From: Streptomyces orinoci
Lineage (GTDB): Bacteria > Actinomycetota > Actinomycetes > Streptomycetales > Streptomycetaceae
Length of the DNA stretch: 64,000 nucleotides
Reading direction: 5' to 3'
Assembly: GCF_003121295.1 (NCBI RefSeq)
Contig: NZ_PHNC01000004.1
Location: 10 to 64,009, forward strand
Part shown: piece after piece, positions 10,061 through 17,790 of the stretch
Position numbering within the stretch: the first letter of the stretch is position 1
How the letters are laid out: every line of letters starts with the position of its first letter
Notes under the pieces: model-generated
What the model saw: the letters and a program-made list of their open reading frames with translations, nothing else
What the model was told of the DNA's origin: nothing
Database searches by the model: none
Made by a program: the position numbers and the translations under genes

Positions 10061-12025
10061 ATGACAGTGAAAAACTCCAGGAGGAGACGACCACATATTT
10101 TCCGGATCCCGTTCGTCCTTGCGATAGTCGCCGCCCTGCTGGGCGGCGTCGCGCTTTCCACGGGGTACGGCGCCGAGGGGGCGGTGGCCCCGGGCGGACG
10201 GCCGGGCGCCAGGGGCCCCGGGAACACCAAGGCCGCGGACCTGGCCGCCCCGGGCATGTCCGCCTCCGCGCCCCGGGCCAAGGACCTGAAGGCACTGGCC
10301 TCGGCGGCCCTGCACAATGACCGGCTGCGCAAGTCCCGCAAGCTGGTCGTCCGGCCCGCCCCGAAGCCGCCGGCCCAGCAGTCCGCCAGGCAGTCCGCCC
10401 AGCGGACCGGGGCCGGCGGCCGGGTGACGCCCGCCGTCGCCACCCGCTCAACCCCCGGGCCCGCCAAGGCTGTTACGGTGCGGCCCGCGGCCGCCACGGC
10501 CGGGACCTCCGCGCTGGTGCTCTATGACAACACCGGCCCCTACGGGTATCTGGGCGAGCTCTACGCCATGGCCACCGCCAACCTCGCGGGCCACTTCGGC
10601 AGCGTCACCGCCAAGCCGGTCTCCCAGTACACCGCCGGAATGACCGAGCAGTACACCGCCACCGTCTATCTGGGCTCCACCTACTACGGCGGTTCCGTCC
10701 CCGACGCCATCCCCGCCGCGTTCTACCAGGACGCCCTGACCACCACCCACCCCGTCACCTGGGTCGGGGACAACATCTGGGGGATGGCCAACGCGGTCGG
10801 CGTCACCAAGTTCGAGCAGCAGTACGGCTGGGACCCCACCAGCTCCTTCTACGCCAATGCCTCGGGCAGCGTCGGGAACATCAACCAAGTCACCTATAGG
10901 GGACAGCAGTTGACCCGCACCATCCCGGCCGGCGCGGACGGCGGCATCCTGCACCCGGACATCCTCACCGGAACCGGCTTCCCGCAGGTAACCCAGCTCG
11001 CCCAGGCCACCGACGCCAGTACCGGGACCACCAGCCCCTGGGCCATCCGCTCCGGCAACCTCACCTATGTCGGAGAGATCCCCTTCGAGTATGTCTCCGA
11101 GCAGGACCGCATCATCTGCTTCGAGGACCTGCTCTTCGACGGGCTGGCCCCCGGCACCGCCCAGCGGCACCGGGCCTTTGTCCGCCTGGAGGACATCAGC
11201 CCCCAGTCGGACCCTGCGCAGCTGCGCACCATGGCCGACTATCTGTACTCCCAGAAGATCCCCTACGGGATCCTGGTCATCCCGGTCTACACCGACCCCA
11301 ACGGCGTCTACAACAACGGGACTCCACAGACCACCACCCTGGCCCAGGCCCCCCAGGTGGTCTCCGCGATCCAGTACATGCTGTCGCACGGTGCCACCCT
11401 GATCAACCACGGGTTCACCCACCAGTACAGCAATGTGAACAACCCCTACAGCGGGGTCACCGGGGACGACTTCGAGTTCTTCCGGGCCCATATCGACTCG
11501 GCGAACAACGTGGTCATGGACGGGCCGCCCGCCGAGGACTCCACCGCCTGGGCACAGAGCCGGGTCACCTCGGCGCTGGCCGGTTTCGCCGCCGCCGGGC
11601 TGCCCCGGCCGGCGTTCTGGACGACTCCGCACTACGCGGCCTCCGCCGCGGACTATCGTGTCCTCGGCCAGAACTACACCGCGAGACTGGAGCGTTCGTT
11701 GTACTTCGCCGGCACGCTCAGTGGCGGAACCGTGGACAACAGCCGCTACATCGGTCAGTTCTTCCCGTACGCGGTCAAGGATGTCTACGGCACCACCGTC
11801 CTTCCCGAGGACCTGGGCAACTATGAGCCCCAGCCGTACAACAACCATCCGGCCCGGCTGCCCGCCGACCTGATCGCCGCCGCCAAGGCCAATCTGGCGG
11901 TCCGGGACGGGGTGGCCAGCTTCTTCTACCACCCGTACTACGACCTGGCACCGCTGCAGCAGACGATCGACGGCATCCGCGCCCTCGGTTACACCTTCGT
12001 CTCCCCAGCGGACCTGGCGCAGTGA
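10061..12025 (+). CDS. secreted DUF2334 polysaccharide deacetylase-like protein
   Basis: 654 aa. A twin-basic N-terminus (RRRRPHIFRIP) and one hydrophobic segment (FVLAIVAALLGGVALSTG) give a signal or anchor, followed by a low-complexity Ala/Pro/Arg linker to about residue 150. The rest is a DUF2334-type domain related to NodB-like deacetylases: RLEDISP (375-381), HGFTH (His450 and His454), FWTTPHY near 520 and FFYHPYY (621-627). Asp378 with the two His residues could be the metal triad. An AGGGGGG site precedes the ATG; a GTG at 10067 is an alternative. The stop overlaps the next start (GTGA). I infer N-deacetylation or other trimming of the exported polymer; the reaction is unproven for this family. 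Confidence 0.83.
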   Translation: MTVKNSRRRRPHIFRIPFVLAIVAALLGGVALSTGYGAEGAVAPGGRPGARGPGNTKAADLAAPGMSASAPRAKDLKALASAALHNDRLRKSRKLVVRPAPKPPAQQSARQSAQRTGAGGRVTPAVATRSTPGPAKAVTVRPAAATAGTSALVLYDNTGPYGYLGELYAMATANLAGHFGSVTAKPVSQYTAGMTEQYTATVYLGSTYYGGSVPDAIPAAFYQDALTTTHPVTWVGDNIWGMANAVGVTKFEQQYGWDPTSSFYANASGSVGNINQVTYRGQQLTRTIPAGADGGILHPDILTGTGFPQVTQLAQATDASTGTTSPWAIRSGNLTYVGEIPFEYVSEQDRIICFEDLLFDGLAPGTAQRHRAFVRLEDISPQSDPAQLRTMADYLYSQKIPYGILVIPVYTDPNGVYNNGTPQTTTLAQAPQVVSAIQYMLSHGATLINHGFTHQYSNVNNPYSGVTGDDFEFFRAHIDSANNVVMDGPPAEDSTAWAQSRVTSALAGFAAAGLPRPAFWTTPHYAASAADYRVLGQNYTARLERSLYFAGTLSGGTVDNSRYIGQFFPYAVKDVYGTTVLPEDLGNYEPQPYNNHPARLPADLIAAAKANLAVRDGVASFFYHPYYDLAPLQQTIDGIRALGYTFVSPADLAQ

Positions 12026-13101
12026 ACGCGATGAAGAGGGCGGCCGCCGTGCTGGCGGCAGCGGCCGCCCTCTTCCTCGCCGGGTGTTCCGCCGAAAAGT
12101 CCCCGCACCACGACGCCACGCCCCCCAGCTCACCGAGCCGGACGGGCACGCCGCGACCCGAGGAGAAGAAGGTGAGCGGAATGCGAGGTTTCACGCTGCC
12201 CGCGTGGAACCGGGACGACTACCAAAGCCCCCAGGCCGATACCTACTTGCGGCAGATCGCCGCCACCGGCGCCCGCTGGGTGACCTTCACCCCGACCTGG
12301 TACCAGGACAAGCTCACCGACTCCGCAATGCACACCACCGAGGAGACGGCGAGCGACGACAGCCTGCGGCACATCATCTCGCTGGCGCACTCCGCCGGAC
12401 TGAAGGTGATGCTCAAGCCGCATGTGGACCTGGTCAAGGGCCAGGACCGCGCGGAGATCCGGCCGGACGACCCGGACGCCTGGTTCACCGCCTACGACCA
12501 GGTCATCACCCACTACGCCCAGCTGGCCGCGGCCAATGGCGTGGAACAGTTCTCGGTCGGCACCGAACTCGCCGGTCTCTCCGGCGACTTGGACCACTGG
12601 CGCCAGGTCATCGCCGATGTGCGCTCGCACTTCCGGGGAACGCTGACCTATGCCGCCAACTACGATGAATACCGCCGGATTCCCTTCTGGCAGGAGCTGG
12701 ACCTGATCGGCATCGACGCCTACTGGCCGCTGGGTGAGAAGGCCACCACCGATGTGGGCCGGCTGCGCGAGGCCTGGCAGCCGATCGCCGCCCAACTGGC
12801 CGACTTCTCGGCCCGGCAGCAGCGCAAGATCCTCTTTACCGAGGCCGGCTATGTCAGCCAGCGCGGCGCCATCACCGAGCCGTACTCCTGGACGGTCAGC
12901 AAACGCAACGGCGACGCCGAACAGGCCGCGGCCTACGAGGCGTTGCTGGCGGCCTTCGACGGCAAGCCGTGGTGGGCCGGGGTGTGCTGGTGGATGTGGG
13001 ACGACTGGCCCGACGCGGGCGAGACCCCCAAGAAGCTGGCCTACACCCCCCACGGCAAGCCGGCCGAACAGGTAGTCCGCCACTGGTGGGCCTCCCACTA
13101 G
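12022..13101 (+). CDS. GH113-like glycoside hydrolase lipoprotein
   Basis: 359 aa. An N-terminal lipoprotein signal with lipobox FLAGC (Cys about residue 22) anchors a single TIM-barrel domain resembling GH113 (clan GH-A). The predicted acid/base is Glu182 (SVGTELAGL) and the nucleophile Glu274 (ILFTEAGY), about 90 residues apart as expected for strands 4 and 7. A late WWMWDDW segment fits the substrate groove. Characterised GH113 enzymes are beta-mannanases. The GTG start overlaps the deacetylase stop, so the two surface enzymes are co-translated. In context it probably cuts the polymer made by the synthase at 8273, during export or turnover. Confidence 0.85.
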   Translation: MNAMKRAAAVLAAAAALFLAGCSAEKSPHHDATPPSSPSRTGTPRPEEKKVSGMRGFTLPAWNRDDYQSPQADTYLRQIAATGARWVTFTPTWYQDKLTDSAMHTTEETASDDSLRHIISLAHSAGLKVMLKPHVDLVKGQDRAEIRPDDPDAWFTAYDQVITHYAQLAAANGVEQFSVGTELAGLSGDLDHWRQVIADVRSHFRGTLTYAANYDEYRRIPFWQELDLIGIDAYWPLGEKATTDVGRLREAWQPIAAQLADFSARQQRKILFTEAGYVSQRGAITEPYSWTVSKRNGDAEQAAAYEALLAAFDGKPWWAGVCWWMWDDWPDAGETPKKLAYTPHGKPAEQVVRHWWASH

Positions 13102-13146
13102 GCGGTGCCTGACGGCTCATGGACCGTGAACAGCGTCACGTGTCAC

Positions 13147-13214
13147 GTGCGGGTCGTCTGTGGCTGGTCGCGCCCACGCGGCGGAGCCGCATATCGCTTG
13201 GGCCCCGCGCCCCT
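13147..13214 (-). repeat. interspersed repeat, long form, inverted (copy 3)
   Basis: Reverse-oriented long form: reading leftward, GGGGCGCGGGG, then a GCGGCTCCGCCGC stem-loop, then GGGCGCGACCAGCCAC. It faces copy 4 at 13279 head to head in the gap after the GH113 gene, so the two could pair into one very long hairpin. Confidence 0.8.
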
Positions 13215-13278
13215 GGGCGGCGCCCCTTGCGGGGCTGCCCCCAGGGGCTGTCCTTGGCTGACCGCTGGGGCGCCCCGT

Positions 13279-13349
13279 CAGGGGCGCGGGGCAGCTACAT
13301 GTGCGGCTCCGCCGCGTGGGCGCGACCAGCCCAAGACAGCCCGCACCCG
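13279..13349 (+). repeat. interspersed repeat, long form (copy 4)
   Basis: Forward long form containing GGGGCGCGGGGCAG, the GCGGCTCCGCCGC stem-loop, GTGGGCGCGACCAGCC and a CCCGCACCCGAA tail. It ends 11 bases before the stop of the convergent gene at 13361. Confidence 0.85.
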
Positions 13350-13360
13350 AAGCGCAACGG

Positions 13361-14251
13361 CTAGGTCTCACACTCAAGCACGCTCCCGCACAATCCGCAC
13401 CGCGCCCTCAGGCGCCCCCGCACCGGCACCCTGATCCGCTGAAAGCAAACCGGGCAGGCAAAGCTGACCCGCAAGGGATCACCCTCGAACGCATAACCCT
13501 CCGCCGCCGGGCCGCCCGGCACCCACGAGCCATGCCCGGCGGCGCGCCGGTCGCGCACATAGCGATGGCGCACCAGCCGCCCCGCCCCCACCAGCGGCGG
13601 CCTGCGCTCATCACGCCGGGCCAGCCCCGCCCCCTGGGCGTACGCGTCATACGCCCGGGGACTGGTGAACCATGGCGAGGGGTCCTCGCCGAACACCGCC
13701 GCCCGCTTGGCCAGCACATAGCCGAACTCCTCCGGCGTGAGATAGCCCAGCTTCTGCGTGGTGAGCGCGTCCTCCCGGTACGCGTCCAACAGCAGCCACC
13801 CCGCCCCCAGGTACGCCGCCACCGTATCCGTCAGGATCTCGTTGTCCCGGGTCCCGGGCATCTCCAGCCCCAGCCGGTGCAGATAGACATGCGTCACCTC
13901 ATGCGCCAACGCGGCCCCGATATCCCGCCGATGGCTCTTGAACCGGGCGTTGAGCTCAATGAAGTACTCGGGCCCTGCGGCGAGTTCGACGCTCCCCGCA
14001 TGCCGCATCTCCCGGAAGCTGACGATCATCCGCGCGTCCGGCAGCCGCAGATGCCGCACCATCGCCCCGGCCACCCGCTGCACCCCCAGATAGGGGTCCT
14101 CGTCCTCGGCGAAGGCCACATCCACCGGCAGCACGCTCAGCGGAAACGTCCGCACCGTGTCCTGCGACAGCCGCCGGTACAGCGCGGTGATGGAATTCCG
14201 CACGGTCTCCAGATGCGGAAACCCGTGCTGGACCTGGACGCCGGTCCCCAT
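13361..14251 (-). CDS. HExxH metallopeptidase-like protein with C-terminal zinc ribbon
   Basis: 296 aa. The ATG at 14251 follows a GGGGGTGG site; the open frame upstream is low-complexity and was not used. A central ALAHEVTHVYLH carries HExxH, and a downstream DNEILTDTVAAYLG supplies a plausible third zinc ligand, the layout of gluzincin-type peptidases. The C-terminal 30 residues form a zinc ribbon with two Cys pairs (FACPVCFQ and RCGLCGS). No signal peptide or membrane segment is seen, so it is probably cytoplasmic. The substrate is unknown and I do not recognise a named family. Confidence 0.75.
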   Translation of the reverse strand: MGTGVQVQHGFPHLETVRNSITALYRRLSQDTVRTFPLSVLPVDVAFAEDEDPYLGVQRVAGAMVRHLRLPDARMIVSFREMRHAGSVELAAGPEYFIELNARFKSHRRDIGAALAHEVTHVYLHRLGLEMPGTRDNEILTDTVAAYLGAGWLLLDAYREDALTTQKLGYLTPEEFGYVLAKRAAVFGEDPSPWFTSPRAYDAYAQGAGLARRDERRPPLVGAGRLVRHRYVRDRRAAGHGSWVPGGPAAEGYAFEGDPLRVSFACPVCFQRIRVPVRGRLRARCGLCGSVLECET

Positions 14252-14403
14252 GCCGCCACCCCCGTCTGCCTGCCGCCGCCGCCTCGCCTCCACTCTACGA
14301 GCGGTGACCACGCCGCTACCCCGGCCCGCCCCCGGTAGGACCCGGCGAGCGGCCGTCATCCTTTCGGCGGACCCCGCAATGGTCGGACAGTCGAGGTGTG
14401 CGA

Positions 14404-14434
14404 CACGTAAAGGCACGTAACGTGAATCACGTAC
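14404..14434. promoter_or_regulatory. CACGTA repeat cluster upstream of the His/Pro-rich gene
   Basis: CACGTA occurs at 14404, 14414 and 14429 and the palindrome CACGTAACGTG at 14414-14424, all within 31 bases. It lies in the divergent gap between the genes at 14251 and 14490, a plausible operator array. Confidence 0.4.
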
Positions 14435-14489
14435 CTGACCACAGCCACAGCCATAGCCGCACTCCCCGCCAGACCCGAAAGGCCCGCAC

Positions 14490-14942
14490 GTGTCCGCCAA
14501 GCCCCGCCCCGCCGCCCTGGCGCTGCTCGCCGCAGTGGTCGCCGCGCTGCTGCCGGTGACCGGCGCCGCCGCGGCCGAGACGGCGGACGGAAACGGGCCG
14601 TACCGGCGCCCCTACGCCCACCCGGCCCCGCCCTCCCACCCGGCGCCCGCCGGCCGGGGCGCCCTGCCCGCGGTGCACTCCGCCCACCAGGACAAGGCCC
14701 ACCGGCACCACTCGCGCCCCGCGCACCGGCCGGGCGCCCGTCCGGCGCCCCGGATCAAGCGCCACCGCGCGGCCAGCAACCCCGTCCAGCGCATCGTCCA
14801 GGCCGGGCAGACCATCAAGGGCCGGCCGGACCACGGCAAGGGCGGCCTCGCCCTGGCCGGTGCCCTGGTGGGCCTGGGCGCCGGCGCCTTCGGCGTATCC
14901 CGCCTGGTGCGCCGCCGGGCGGCCGGCCGGCCCAGGGGCTGA
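14490..14942 (+). CDS. secreted His/Pro-rich protein with C-terminal hydrophobic segment
   Basis: 150 aa, GTG start with a GAAAGG site. An N-terminal signal (LALLAAVVAALLPVTGAAAA) precedes a low-complexity stretch rich in His, Pro, Arg and Ala (residues about 30-95). A Gly/Ala-rich hydrophobic segment (GLALAGALVGLGAGAFGVS) is followed by a basic tail RLVRRRAAGRPRG, which could act as a C-terminal anchor. No domain is recognised. It lies 42 bases upstream of the response regulator on the same strand, so it may be co-transcribed with the two-component system and could be its envelope partner, but this rests on position only. Confidence 0.65.
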   Translation: MSAKPRPAALALLAAVVAALLPVTGAAAAETADGNGPYRRPYAHPAPPSHPAPAGRGALPAVHSAHQDKAHRHHSRPAHRPGARPAPRIKRHRAASNPVQRIVQAGQTIKGRPDHGKGGLALAGALVGLGAGAFGVSRLVRRRAAGRPRG

Positions 14943-14984
14943 TCACCCGGCCCGGCGGAAACGACTGCTAGCAGGGGAGAGAAG

Positions 14985-15665
14985 ATGGCGGTCACCGTGG
15001 TCATCGCGGACGACCAGGAGATGGTCCGCACCGGCTTCCGGATGATCCTGGAGAGCCAGCCGGACATCGAGGTCCTGGCGGACGTGGTGGACGGCGAGGA
15101 GGCCCTGGCCGCCGTGGAGCGCTACCAGCCCGATGTCCTGCTGCTGGACATCCGGATGCCCAAGCTGGACGGTCTGGAGGTCACCCGCCGGCTGTCCGAG
15201 GAGTCCGCCGCCCACCCGGAACGGGCCGACCGCCCCCGGATCGTCATTGTCACCACCTTCGACCTGGACGAATACGTACACACCGCGCTGCGCAACGGCG
15301 CCTCCGGCTTCCTCCTCAAGGACGCCAGCCCCGCCATGCTGGTGGAGGCGGTGCACGCCGCCGCGGTCGGCGACTCCTTGATCTCCCCGGCCATCACCGT
15401 CCGGCTGCTGCGCGATATGGCACCCGTGGGCGCGGCCTCCGACGCCGCCCGGCGGCCCATCGAGCCGCTGACCGAGCGGGAGGCGGATGTGGTGCGCTGC
15501 CTGGCCCGCGGCGCCACCAACGCCGAGATCGCCGCCGAACTCTTTGTCTCCCTGTCCACGGTCAAGACCCACCTGGCCAATGTGCAGCTCAAGCTGGACG
15601 CCCGTAACCGGGTGGAGATCGCCGCCTGGGCCTGGGAGAGCGGGCTGGCCACGGGCGGTCCATGA
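14985..15665 (+). CDS. NarL/LuxR-family response regulator
   Basis: 226 aa. The receiver domain has the acidic pair in IADDQEM (Asp9/Asp10) and the phospho-acceptor Asp55 in LLLDIRMPKLDG, with Lys in FLLKDASP. The C-terminal LuxR-type DNA-binding helix-turn-helix (about 162-215) contains LTEREADVVRCLARG and STVKTHLANV. The start has an AGGGGAGA site. The stop overlaps the histidine kinase start (ATGA), so the pair is co-translated. Target genes are unknown; the CACGTA cluster upstream of 14490 is one candidate site. Confidence 0.92.
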   Translation: MAVTVVIADDQEMVRTGFRMILESQPDIEVLADVVDGEEALAAVERYQPDVLLLDIRMPKLDGLEVTRRLSEESAAHPERADRPRIVIVTTFDLDEYVHTALRNGASGFLLKDASPAMLVEAVHAAAVGDSLISPAITVRLLRDMAPVGAASDAARRPIEPLTEREADVVRCLARGATNAEIAAELFVSLSTVKTHLANVQLKLDARNRVEIAAWAWESGLATGGP

Positions 15666-16816
15666 GCAGATGGGCCGGGTGGAGCGCCCGGCACCCCCAT
15701 CGGGCGACCGCGGCCAAGATCGTCTTCGCTCTGCTGCTGCTCGCCCTGGTGGTCTTCGAGAGCTCCGTACTGTCCCAGCGGCCCAGCCCCGCCCATGCCA
15801 TGGTGCTGGCCTCCGGGGTGGCGGTCTGCCTGTGCGCCATCCCCTACCGCTGGATCCCGCTCGAGCTGCGGGCGGGCACCGCCGTCGCCGTCTCCGGGAT
15901 CACCTCCCTGGTGCTGATGGCCGGTCCCCACCCGGGCGTGGTCTGGGGCATGGGCGAGGACATCGCCCTGCTTGTCCTGCTCACCGCCGTCATCCAGCAC
16001 TCCCGCCCCCGCACCGCCGCCGTCCTGGGGCCGCTGCTGGCCCTGGCCGCGCTGGCCGCGCCCATGCGCGACCTCAACCCCGGCCGGTTCACCGCCCTGT
16101 TCGCCATCATGACCGTGGTGGTGGGCGCCTACTCCCTGCTGCTGCGCGGCCAGACCGCCCAGCGGGTCCGGGACCTGGCGGCCGTCCGCACCGCCGAACG
16201 CCTGGAACTCGCCCGCGAACTCCATGACTTGATCGCCCACCATGTCAGCGGCATCGCGGTCCAGGCCCAGGCGGCCCGCTTCACCGAGCTCCAGGGCGAG
16301 GCCGCCGCACGGGCCTTCGAACGCATCGAGGGCTCCGCGGGGGAGGCCCTGCGCGCCATGCGCCGCCTGGTGGGCATTCTGCGCGAGGGCAGCGAACCGG
16401 AGACCCACCCACTGGCCGGACTGCCCGAAGTCCGCGCTCTGACCGATGACTTCGCCCGCACCGGACCGCCGGTCGCCCTCTATATCGAGCAGGGCATGGA
16501 AACCTGGCTGCCCGGTGAGGTGGCCGCCGCGGTGCACCGCGTCATCCGCGAATCCCTCACCAACATCCGCAAACACGCCGCCGATGCCACCGCCGTACGC
16601 ATCGGCGTCCGAGGCATCCCCGAAGGCGTCGAGGTACGTATCGCCGACGACGGCCGCCACCCCGCCGCCCTGCCCGCCGGAGCGCAAGGCGGCGGCTTCG
16701 GCCTGGTCGGCCTCACCGAACGCGCCAAGGCAATGGGCGGCACCCTGCACGCCGGCCCCGCGCCGGAGGGCGGCTGGCTGGTCAGAGCGGTCTTTCCGGT
16801 AAACCGGCGGTCCTGA
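15662..16816 (+). CDS. sensor histidine kinase (HisKA_3 type)
   Basis: 384 aa. About five N-terminal membrane segments (residues about 20-155) have almost no extracellular loops, so the signal is probably sensed within or at the membrane. The dimerisation/phosphotransfer helix has His188 in ARELHDLIAHHVSGI, followed by an HATPase domain with an N box (RESLTNIRKHA), ADDG and a glycine box (GGGFGLVGL). It is partner of the response regulator it overlaps by 4 bases. Confidence 0.92.
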   Translation: MSRWAGWSARHPHRATAAKIVFALLLLALVVFESSVLSQRPSPAHAMVLASGVAVCLCAIPYRWIPLELRAGTAVAVSGITSLVLMAGPHPGVVWGMGEDIALLVLLTAVIQHSRPRTAAVLGPLLALAALAAPMRDLNPGRFTALFAIMTVVVGAYSLLLRGQTAQRVRDLAAVRTAERLELARELHDLIAHHVSGIAVQAQAARFTELQGEAAARAFERIEGSAGEALRAMRRLVGILREGSEPETHPLAGLPEVRALTDDFARTGPPVALYIEQGMETWLPGEVAAAVHRVIRESLTNIRKHAADATAVRIGVRGIPEGVEVRIADDGRHPAALPAGAQGGGFGLVGLTERAKAMGGTLHAGPAPEGGWLVRAVFPVNRRS

Positions 16817-17022
16817 CCGGTGGCCTTGCGTTCCGGTGCGGGGTGGTGGCCTTGGGTTTCGGTGGGGACCAGCAGCCCTGAGCTGCGGTGCGGGACGGCG
16901 GGCCTGGGCTCCGCCCAGGAACAGCGCTCGCAATGCCCCGCCCCTCGCGCGAACGGTCACCGGCAACGGCCGGGCAGCCGACCACGTTCGCCTGCCGCGC
17001 AATCCGCCCACGGCGCAAACTC

Positions 17023-17060
17023 TTGGGAAGCGGCGCGTCCGATCATTAGCGTCCGTCCCA
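17023..17060 (+). promoter_or_regulatory. leaderless promoter of the MBL-fold gene
   Basis: TTGGGA (17023-17028), 18-base spacer, TAGCGT (17047-17052), then 7 bases to the ATG at 17060. Transcription should begin at or next to the A of ATG. No ribosome-binding site is visible, which supports a leaderless mRNA. Confidence 0.5.
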
Positions 17061-17764
17061 TGGAAACCACCCAACTCACCGCCGATATCTGGATGTTCCG
17101 CTTCACCGCCGGGCAGGCATACGCCCTGCGCCTGCCGGAGGGCTGGGCCCTGATCGACACCGGCCTGCCCGGCCACGCCCCCGAAATCCTCGCCGCCCTC
17201 GCCGAACTCGGCGCCGCCCCCGCCGACCTCCGGCACATCTTCCTCACCCACTACCACTTCGACCACACCGGCTCCGCCGCCGAACTGGCCGCCGCCACCG
17301 GCGCCGAGATACTGGCGGGCGCGGCCGACGCCCCCGTCATCCGGGGCGAGGCCCCCGAGGTCCCGATCGCCTTCGCCGGCGACTGGGAGAGGGAACTCTT
17401 CGCCACCGTCCAGGCCCAGCTCACCGAGGTCCCGGCGCCCACCCCCTGCCGGGTGGACCGCGAACTGACCGACGGCGACCTGCTGGACTGGGGCCTGCCC
17501 GCCCTGGCCGTCCATGTCCCGGGCCACACCCCGGGCAGCATGGCGCTCCACCTTCCCGACTCCGGTGTGCTGTTCACCGGCGACACCATCGCCAACCACC
17601 CCCAGGTGATGCTCGGCGTCTTCAACACCGACCGCGACCAGGCGGTGGCCTCCTTCCACAAACAGGCCCGACTGGACGTCAGCACGGCCCTCTTCGGTCA
17701 CGGTGAGCCCCTGGTAGGCGGAGCGGGCGAGAAACTCCGGGCAGCGGCAGCGGAGTTGCGCTGA
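17060..17764 (+). CDS. metallo-beta-lactamase-fold hydrolase
   Basis: 234 aa. The zinc signature LTHYHFDHTG (HxHxDH) is present, with further ligands expected at HVPGHTPGS, FTGDTIANH and the C-terminal FGHGEPL. It is a short, glyoxalase II/lactonase-like member without extra domains. The ATG at 17060 was chosen because the conserved beta strand starts there and a leaderless promoter sits directly upstream; the longer open frame is not protein-like. The 243 bases before it hold nothing else recognisable. Substrate unknown. Confidence 0.85.
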   Translation: METTQLTADIWMFRFTAGQAYALRLPEGWALIDTGLPGHAPEILAALAELGAAPADLRHIFLTHYHFDHTGSAAELAAATGAEILAGAADAPVIRGEAPEVPIAFAGDWERELFATVQAQLTEVPAPTPCRVDRELTDGDLLDWGLPALAVHVPGHTPGSMALHLPDSGVLFTGDTIANHPQVMLGVFNTDRDQAVASFHKQARLDVSTALFGHGEPLVGGAGEKLRAAAAELR

Positions 17765-17790
17765 AACCAGGCGAGCGTACGCTCGGCTCA
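17756..17790 (+). promoter_or_regulatory. leaderless promoter of the XRE regulator
   Basis: TTGCGC (17756-17761), 16-base spacer, TACGCT (17778-17783), then 6 bases to the ATG at 17790. The -35 overlaps the end of the preceding gene. Confidence 0.45.

Noticed and set aside
10448..12133. 561-codon minus-strand frame across the DUF2334 gene
   Set aside because: Gly/Val-rich shadow; the plus-strand protein has signal peptide, domain motifs and a promoter.
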